Assembly (NCBI RefSeq): GCF_001729245.1
Contig: NZ_CP015217.1
Location: 3,442,001-3,506,000, forward strand
Source: Leptospira tipperaryensis
Lineage (GTDB): Bacteria > Spirochaetota > Leptospiria > Leptospirales > Leptospiraceae
Direction of reading: 5' to 3'
Length of the DNA stretch: 64,000 nt
Positions 56,551-64,000 of the stretch are shown in pieces (position 1 is the first letter of the stretch; each line of letters begins with the position of its first letter). The notes under the pieces are model-generated. The model searched no databases. It was not told where the DNA came from and saw nothing but the letters and a program-made list of their open reading frames with translations. A program made the position numbers and the translations under genes.

Positions 56551-57012
56551 ATGAAAAAACATTCTAAAATTAGAATATACTCATTCATTCTTATTGTTTC
56601 TTTGCTCTCATTTTGCAAAGGAGACGATTCCGAAAGATTATCCTTCCTAAAGAACGAACAAAACGGAATGGTCCGTTTTCAGGCATTTACTCACGGAAAA
56701 ATAGAAACGAAGGAGAATGAAAAGTATTATGATTTCATTCTCAAGCAGACAGAAAACATACAGGGAGTCTTTCAGATCGATTCTACAAATTCGGAATTAA
56801 GAATTCGTTTGATTCGAGTGAATTTCCCGTTCGACACAGAGACAGACTGTACAAATACAAATTCAGGAAACACGTATTCCTGCAAAATAGAAATAAAATC
56901 TTTAGAAAAAGCAAGTTATCGACTGACAGTTTTTCGAAATTCTAAAACTGAAGAATCAAGTTTTAATCTTTTTGCCGGAATCTTTGGGAACGGTTATGTC
57001 CATATCGAATAA
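56551..57012 (+). CDS. Small lipoprotein downstream of ligB
   Basis: A 153-residue lipoprotein (lipobox LLSFCKG) with a beta-rich mature part and a cysteine pair (CTNTNSGNTYSC). It starts 1 base after the ligB stop, so it is almost certainly on the ligB transcript. I do not recognise a family. Its end overlaps the next gene by 17 bases. Confidence 0.75.
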   Translation: MKKHSKIRIYSFILIVSLLSFCKGDDSERLSFLKNEQNGMVRFQAFTHGKIETKENEKYYDFILKQTENIQGVFQIDSTNSELRIRLIRVNFPFDTETDCTNTNSGNTYSCKIEIKSLEKASYRLTVFRNSKTEESSFNLFAGIFGNGYVHIE

Positions 57013-57385
57013 AAGTATTCTACTTAAGATTTTCATAATTCTTTTGATATCCTTTGGATCATCCTTTTGTCAGCACGTCCGGGTTCGTCTGAATCAGGAT
57101 CCTCCGAAAGAATGTCTTTCCGAAAAAGCTGATAAAAAAAAGTGCAAACACGCTTTGGAAGAAAGAGAAAGACTCAATGCGGAACCTTCTCAGATGTATG
57201 TAATCCCTCAAGCTTATTACTATTGGGGTTTGAGTCCTAAAAATTATCCGATCGACGCGACCCATTATTGTTCTAACGGAGTCAAGGAGGCGCATCAATA
57301 TTCTACGTTTTTTGATTCTCTCTATGAGCAATTGACGATAGGAATTTATTCTCCGAGAACTCTCGTTTTGATTTGTTATAACTGA
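56996..57385 (+). CDS. Bor/Iss-like lipoprotein 1
   Basis: The 129-residue lipoprotein (lipobox GSSFCQ) carries in its second half the Bor pattern: YYYWGLSPKNYPIDATHYCSNGV, then a helix and LTIGIYSPRTLVLICYN, close in layout to lambda Bor, whose C terminus reads LGIYTPLEARVYC. Lambda Bor and Iss increase serum survival of E. coli. Assignment rests on this visible motif; a role in serum resistance is inferred. ATG at 56996. Confidence 0.7.
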   Translation: MSISNKSILLKIFIILLISFGSSFCQHVRVRLNQDPPKECLSEKADKKKCKHALEERERLNAEPSQMYVIPQAYYYWGLSPKNYPIDATHYCSNGVKEAHQYSTFFDSLYEQLTIGIYSPRTLVLICYN

Positions 57386-57394
57386 GGATTGAAC

Positions 57395-57703
57395 ATGAAA
57401 GTTTTCAAAAGAATTTTAATCGCCCCATTCTTACTTTTTGCTCTTGGATGTCACAATACTACTTTGCAAATTTATCCGAATCAAACTCCGATTATGAATC
57501 CGACTCATGAGAAACCGGAAATCACTTATACACAAGGCGGTTATCTGGTAGGAATGATTGAAAATTTCAAAACGCCGGAAGTCCATTGTAAGGAAGGAAA
57601 ACCTCAGATCTTTATTCAGAGAAATCTAATGGATAGTATTCTTCATTGGACGATCGGCGGAATTTATACGAGAAGGACCGTCCAAGTTTTTTGCCAGAAG
57701 TAA
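57395..57703 (+). CDS. Bor/Iss-like lipoprotein 2
   Basis: The 102-residue lipoprotein (lipobox LFALGC) has the same layout as its neighbour and as lambda Bor: N-terminal short linker, GGYLVGMIENFKTPEVHCKEGK, and HWTIGGIYTRRTVQVFCQ at the end. The GxxG-IYT-V-x-V-x-C core matches Bor better than the neighbour does. It starts 9 bases after the previous stop with TGAGGA as ribosome site. Confidence 0.75.
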   Translation: MKVFKRILIAPFLLFALGCHNTTLQIYPNQTPIMNPTHEKPEITYTQGGYLVGMIENFKTPEVHCKEGKPQIFIQRNLMDSILHWTIGGIYTRRTVQVFCQK

Positions 57704-57873
57704 CGATTTCCGAGAGTGATGATATTGATTCTTGGCTGCATAGGTTCGATCTTTCAGGATGAGAAACGATTCGAAAAGAAGAATTCGGTTCGAAGATAAA
57801 GAACTTATATTCGATTCTTAAATTGGAAAATTAAAAAAGAAGAATATAGTGAGATTGAGAATTTAGAAAGGTC

Positions 57874-59202
57874 TTATTTTTTAAGACCGTATCTTGCTTT
57901 TACGACGTTGATTTTCTTTTCCATTTCGGCCCAGAGAGTTTCTTTGTTCGGATGAAAGGAAGCAAAAACTCCTTGACGAATCAAATCCACGATCTCGTCC
58001 AAAGAAAAATCCAAAAATCTCCAGAGTTTGAAATATTCGTAGGTAAGATTGACGTTGAAAATTTCAGGATCGTCCGTGTTGATGCTGAGAGGAAGTCCCT
58101 GATCGTAGTAATAGCGAACCGGGTGATTTTGTTCTTTTCTTACGTATTTTCCGGTGAACACGTTAGACGTCACACAAATCTCGATCGGAATATGTTTTTC
58201 CCTGAGATAACGAACGAGTTCAGGATCTTGGATCGCGGAAGTTCCGTGTCCGATTCTTTCGGCTTTGAGAAGTTCCACCGCTTCCCAGATCGCCCACGGT
58301 CCGTCGTCTTCTCCGGAGTGAGCGACAACACGAAGTCCAGCTTCTCTTGCCTTTTGAAAAACTCCCTGATAGTCTCTGGCCGGCCCCATAAGCTCCGCGC
58401 CTCCGAGTCCGATCCCGATCACTTCCGGATGTCTGATTTTGAGGACTCGATTGAGATTGTTCATCGCATTCTCAGGTCCGAAGGATCGAGAGACGTCGAC
58501 TAACAGACGTATGGTGATTCCGTCGGTTTCTTTTTCTTCTCGAATTCTATTTACGAGATAGTCGACCATCTCGTCGAAGTCGAGTCCGTTCTGGATGAAC
58601 TTAGAAGGGGCAAAGAATACTTCGGTATAGACGATATTGTTCGCCCGCATGTATTCCGCGAGACTTCCCACAAAGTAAGAAAAGTCGGCGGGTTCTTTGA
58701 CAAGCGATTGGATAAAGAAGAATACTTGGATAAATCCGTTGAGATCTTTGAAGTTGAACTTCGCTTCGAATTCTTCGTCGGTTACGCTGATTCCATTCTT
58801 CGCCATGAGTTGTTTCATCGTGTCTTTGTTCACGCAGGCTTCGAGATGAAGATGGATTTCCGTTTTTGGAAGTTCGCGGAGGAAGTTGATTACGTCCTGG
58901 TCGTCCGGCTTTTCCTTCGAAAGATCGCCGGAGGGAAAAAGTCCCTTGATCGGAACCGGAGTTTCCTGTGGTACCCCGACTGTAGGAACTCCTAAAATCC
59001 AAGAAGGCGGATCCAGAACCTCAAGTTCCATAAGTCCGACGCGTTCGTTTAAGAGTTCGTTGATCTGTTTGTCAAAAGAGATCTGGAGAGAAGAAGAATA
59101 AGGGCGGTCTGCGGGGAGTCGGGACTTGAGGCGATTGAGTTCGGTTACATCTCGATCGATGATCCGGATTCTTTCTAAGATCTCTCCAAATGTTAGAGCC
59201 AC
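57874..59202 (-). CDS. add: Adenosine deaminase
   Basis: The 442-residue enzyme has LPKTEIHLHLEACV (metal-binding HxH), RVVAHSGEDDGP, RIGHGTSAIQDPELV and SINTDDPEIFN, the catalytic and metal motifs of adenosine/AMP deaminases. About 110 N-terminal residues precede the barrel, longer than the E. coli enzyme, with PPSWILGVPTVGVPQ. The gene contains a GTAGGAACTCC copy (58982-58992) that codes part of this extension. It converts adenosine to inosine for purine salvage. Confidence 0.9.
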   Translation of the reverse strand: MALTFGEILERIRIIDRDVTELNRLKSRLPADRPYSSSLQISFDKQINELLNERVGLMELEVLDPPSWILGVPTVGVPQETPVPIKGLFPSGDLSKEKPDDQDVINFLRELPKTEIHLHLEACVNKDTMKQLMAKNGISVTDEEFEAKFNFKDLNGFIQVFFFIQSLVKEPADFSYFVGSLAEYMRANNIVYTEVFFAPSKFIQNGLDFDEMVDYLVNRIREEKETDGITIRLLVDVSRSFGPENAMNNLNRVLKIRHPEVIGIGLGGAELMGPARDYQGVFQKAREAGLRVVAHSGEDDGPWAIWEAVELLKAERIGHGTSAIQDPELVRYLREKHIPIEICVTSNVFTGKYVRKEQNHPVRYYYDQGLPLSINTDDPEIFNVNLTYEYFKLWRFLDFSLDEIVDLIRQGVFASFHPNKETLWAEMEKKINVVKARYGLKK

Positions 59203-59786
59203 TAAGGCAAAATATATTTCCTACCAAAAGATTTCAATTCTGAATTGAGAACGGGGAGTTCCCGCATTTTTTCCTACGTCAAGATTGAATCGCTGGGAGA
59301 GGGAGTTCCTACTTTTTTAAATCTTTCTCGGCTCTTCTTGAGTTCTTCGAAAATTTCCGGGGAGTTCCCGCACTTGTTTCGGTTCAAGAATGATGGCCGC
59401 CGACAACCGATTTTTCCGTTGAAAAAATAGGAGTTCCTACTTTCACCGAGATCTTTGAGTTTCGATCGACTTTTCCTAAAAACCTGCGGGGGTTCCCGCA
59501 TTTCTTCCGTCTCCAAAGCGTCGCTCCGATCTTTCTCAACCCGCAAGGGACATGCAGGGCTTGGTCCGCAAGGACCGAGCGGGACTCCGCGAGCCCGGAA
59601 TGGCCCGGTCCTGCGAATCTTCTGCGCGAACTCCCCTTTGATTCGATGAATCTTTTCTCTTCGCCCTTATCGCGCAGGATGTGGCCGAAAAATTCGCGGG
59701 AGTTCCCGCACTTTTCCGAACCTCGAACCAATTTCGAGCTCAGGAAAAATCAAAATCTGCCGAAGTTTAAGAATGCACCGGGGGTT
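59203..59786. repeat. Dense cluster of GGAGTTCC elements with a GC-rich structured block
   Basis: Copies occur at about 59255, 59302, 59361, 59430, 59489 (GGGGGTTCCCGC), 59628 in reverse form, and 59696-59709 (perfect GCGGGAGTTCCCGC). A GC-rich insert at 59530-59635 differs sharply in composition. No gene in this 584-base stretch is supported; short frames on both strands are shadows of the repeats and do not share a family. Confidence 0.9.
59554..59614. ncRNA. Candidate structured RNA or palindromic element, GC-rich
   Basis: GCTTGGTCC (59559-59567) pairs with GGACCGAGC (59572-59580), one G-U pair, around a GCAA tetraloop. GCGG/CCGC (59579-59582 and 59587-59590) and CCGG/CCGG (59595-59598 and 59605-59608) form further small stems, and GCAGG (59554-59558) pairs with CCTGC (59610-59614), closing a multibranch fold. 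The GNRA loop and GC-rich stems are what a structured RNA or REP-like element would show; expression is unknown. Confidence 0.45.
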
Positions 59787-60991
<1,205 letters not shown>

Positions 60992-60995
<4 letters not shown>

Positions 60996-61855
60996 TCCAG
61001 ATACCGATTGATTTCCAAAGAAAGTTCATCGGGCCTCTCCATGTGGATCGCGTGTTTTGCGCCCGGTATAAATACGAGTTTACTCTTTTTTAAGTAAGAA
61101 TGGAGTTTCTTAGTCATAGATGCGTCCGTGATCGGATCTTCTTTTCCTGATACGATCAAAGCCGGAATTTTGATCTCTCCTAATTTTTTTCCCAAGAAAA
61201 TTTCCTCTTCCCTCTCCAAAGTGTTGATCGTCAAAAACTGATTCGGAAGTTCGTTCCAGGATTGTATCAACGCCCTTCTTGCGATTCTTCCGGGCAACTC
61301 CGGGGTTTCGTAATAAAGAGCCTCTATGAGTTTCAGCATATCTTCTTCCGTCTTTGGAAACAATAGTTCTTTCATCTCATCCCTCTTCGGATGAGGAATC
61401 CCTCCGGGCGCGATCAAAACTAATTTGGAAATTCTTTTCTCCCTGTCTCTTAGCGCGATATGCATCGCGATCAAAGCCCCCATCGAATGACCGCCTAACA
61501 CCAAATTCTTGAGATCCAACTTACGAATCGCCTCGTAGATCAGATCTCCGAATACATCCACTTGATAGAGATACTTTAGATCGGGTAGTTTACTCTTTCC
61601 AAAACCTGGAATATCAGGAATGAGAATTCGATAGTCTTGTCGAATTTTCGGCGCGAGCCTTCGTAACCCCGTCGCGGAATCCAAAAGTCCGTGAATCAAA
61701 AGAATCGTTTTCTCTTTCTCGGGATTCTTTTCTAAAAAACAAACGGAGTTCCCACCGGTCTCCACTTCGAGCTCCTGAAAGCCGAGGAGCTCCTTCATGT
61801 ATTTTCTTTTTTTCCAATTGTAATAAGTGAGAAAGAAACTAAATAATGATTTCAT
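60992..61855 (-). CDS. Alpha/beta hydrolase
   Basis: The 287-residue enzyme has the oxyanion region LLIHGLLDSATGLRRLAP, the nucleophile motif GGHSMGALIAMHIAL (catalytic Ser), a likely aspartate in SGKEDPITD, and a histidine in PGAKHAIHMERPDE. Substrate unknown; the fold is broad. A shorter start at 61798 is possible, but the longer one keeps an N-terminal basic/aromatic stretch. A GGAGTTCCCAC element lies inside the gene (61745-61755). It is convergent with the aminotransferase gene. Confidence 0.75.
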
Positions 61856-62128
61856 AAAAACCGATTCTTAATTTTAGAATTGTCCTTCGACTCCATTTGA
61901 TCCGATAATTTCAATCTTATCCTATCAAATGAATTACTTGGACGACATTTAGAACAAAAATTCCATTCTCTTCCCCGTTGTAAATCCTTCCGTCGACGGG
62001 AATCGGGAATTAGTTCTTGCAAAGAATCAGAATCGACCGAAATTCAATTTAGATTCGGAAGATACAAAAGTGTTTTGAGCTTTTGTGTTCGAACTCGAAG
62101 GTCTCACACCTATTGAACTGGAATCAGA
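61856..62128. other. Divergent promoter region, hydrolase/histidine kinase
   Basis: This 273-base gap separates divergent genes. GGAATC lies before the kinase ATG as a weak ribosome site. I see no strong motif. Confidence 0.4.

Positions 62129-64000
<1,872 letters not shown>

Noticed and set aside
56550..57873. ligA gene downstream of ligB
   Set aside because: LigA would be a long repeat protein; only three short lipoprotein genes and adenosine deaminase follow.
59384..59731. 115-residue minus-strand frame across the repeat cluster
   Set aside because: It is composed of repeat elements and the GC-rich block; no start signal or family.

Overview
The window is chromosomal DNA from a pathogenic Leptospira. 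Four independent markers support this: a LipL41 gene with its small partner lep, a full-length LigB adhesin gene with twelve Ig-like repeats, an iron-uptake cluster that looks like the LruB locus, and a vitamin-K-carboxylase homologue of the kind described in Leptospira. Judged by eye, base composition is clearly above the roughly 35% GC of L. interrogans, and the LipL41 and LigB sequences differ from those I remember for that species. I therefore lean towards the borgpetersenii/santarosai/weilii group. No rRNA, tRNA, CRISPR array, prophage or insertion sequence was recognised.

Layout. 1-7.8 kb: the end of a membrane protein gene, a tandem intergenic repeat, then an iron/heme-type cluster (TonB receptor, imelysin lipoprotein, di-heme protein, second imelysin) with two good Fur-box matches and a strong terminator. 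8-19 kb: small exported and membrane proteins, two PRC-barrel-like proteins, a PhoU-like protein, a large WGR-domain protein, a DUF1564 protein, an SPFH lipoprotein, an esterase/nucleotidyltransferase pair, fabG and a probable beta-barrel protein. 19-28.5 kb: a sulfide/persulfide operon (ArsR-rhodanese regulator, SQR-like flavoprotein, DsrE-like protein) behind a perfect 13-6-13 inverted repeat; a desaturase/lipase-like/methyltransferase operon; a membrane-anchored AraC regulator; a thiolase plus Zn-ribbon partner; a cytochrome c. 28.5-33.2 kb: a STAS protein facing a minus-strand operon of glycosyltransferase, flbD, motA, motB, fliL and kdsB. 33.7-42 kb: an NTF2-like protein, an MCE protein, ftsQ-ftsA-ftsZ, lipL41-lep and nadA. 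42.5-50.4 kb: ispF, leptospiral lipoproteins, rimI, a DoxX-like protein, a TPR lipoprotein, dprA, the carboxylase homologue and a dioxygenase. 50.9-57.7 kb: ligB followed closely by three small lipoprotein genes, two of them resembling the serum-resistance protein Bor. 57.9-64 kb: an adenosine deaminase, a sugar aminotransferase, an alpha/beta hydrolase and the start of a PAS histidine kinase.

The most striking unexplained structure is a short dispersed element built on GGAACTCC. Many copies extend to a 14-bp palindrome with a fixed central AC/GT (for example GTAGGA-AC-TCCTAC and GCGGGA-GT-TCCCGC). It recurs in at least seven intergenic regions, forms a 94/95-bp tandem array (595-799) and an exact 57-bp array (42001-42295), supplies the nadA stop codon, and also lies inside several coding sequences. 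A GC-rich block with a GNRA-capped hairpin (59554-59614) sits in the densest cluster. Function is unknown for both.

Gene starts were chosen from start codon, Shine-Dalgarno-like spacing and family length. Function calls come from motifs read by eye, not from database searches.
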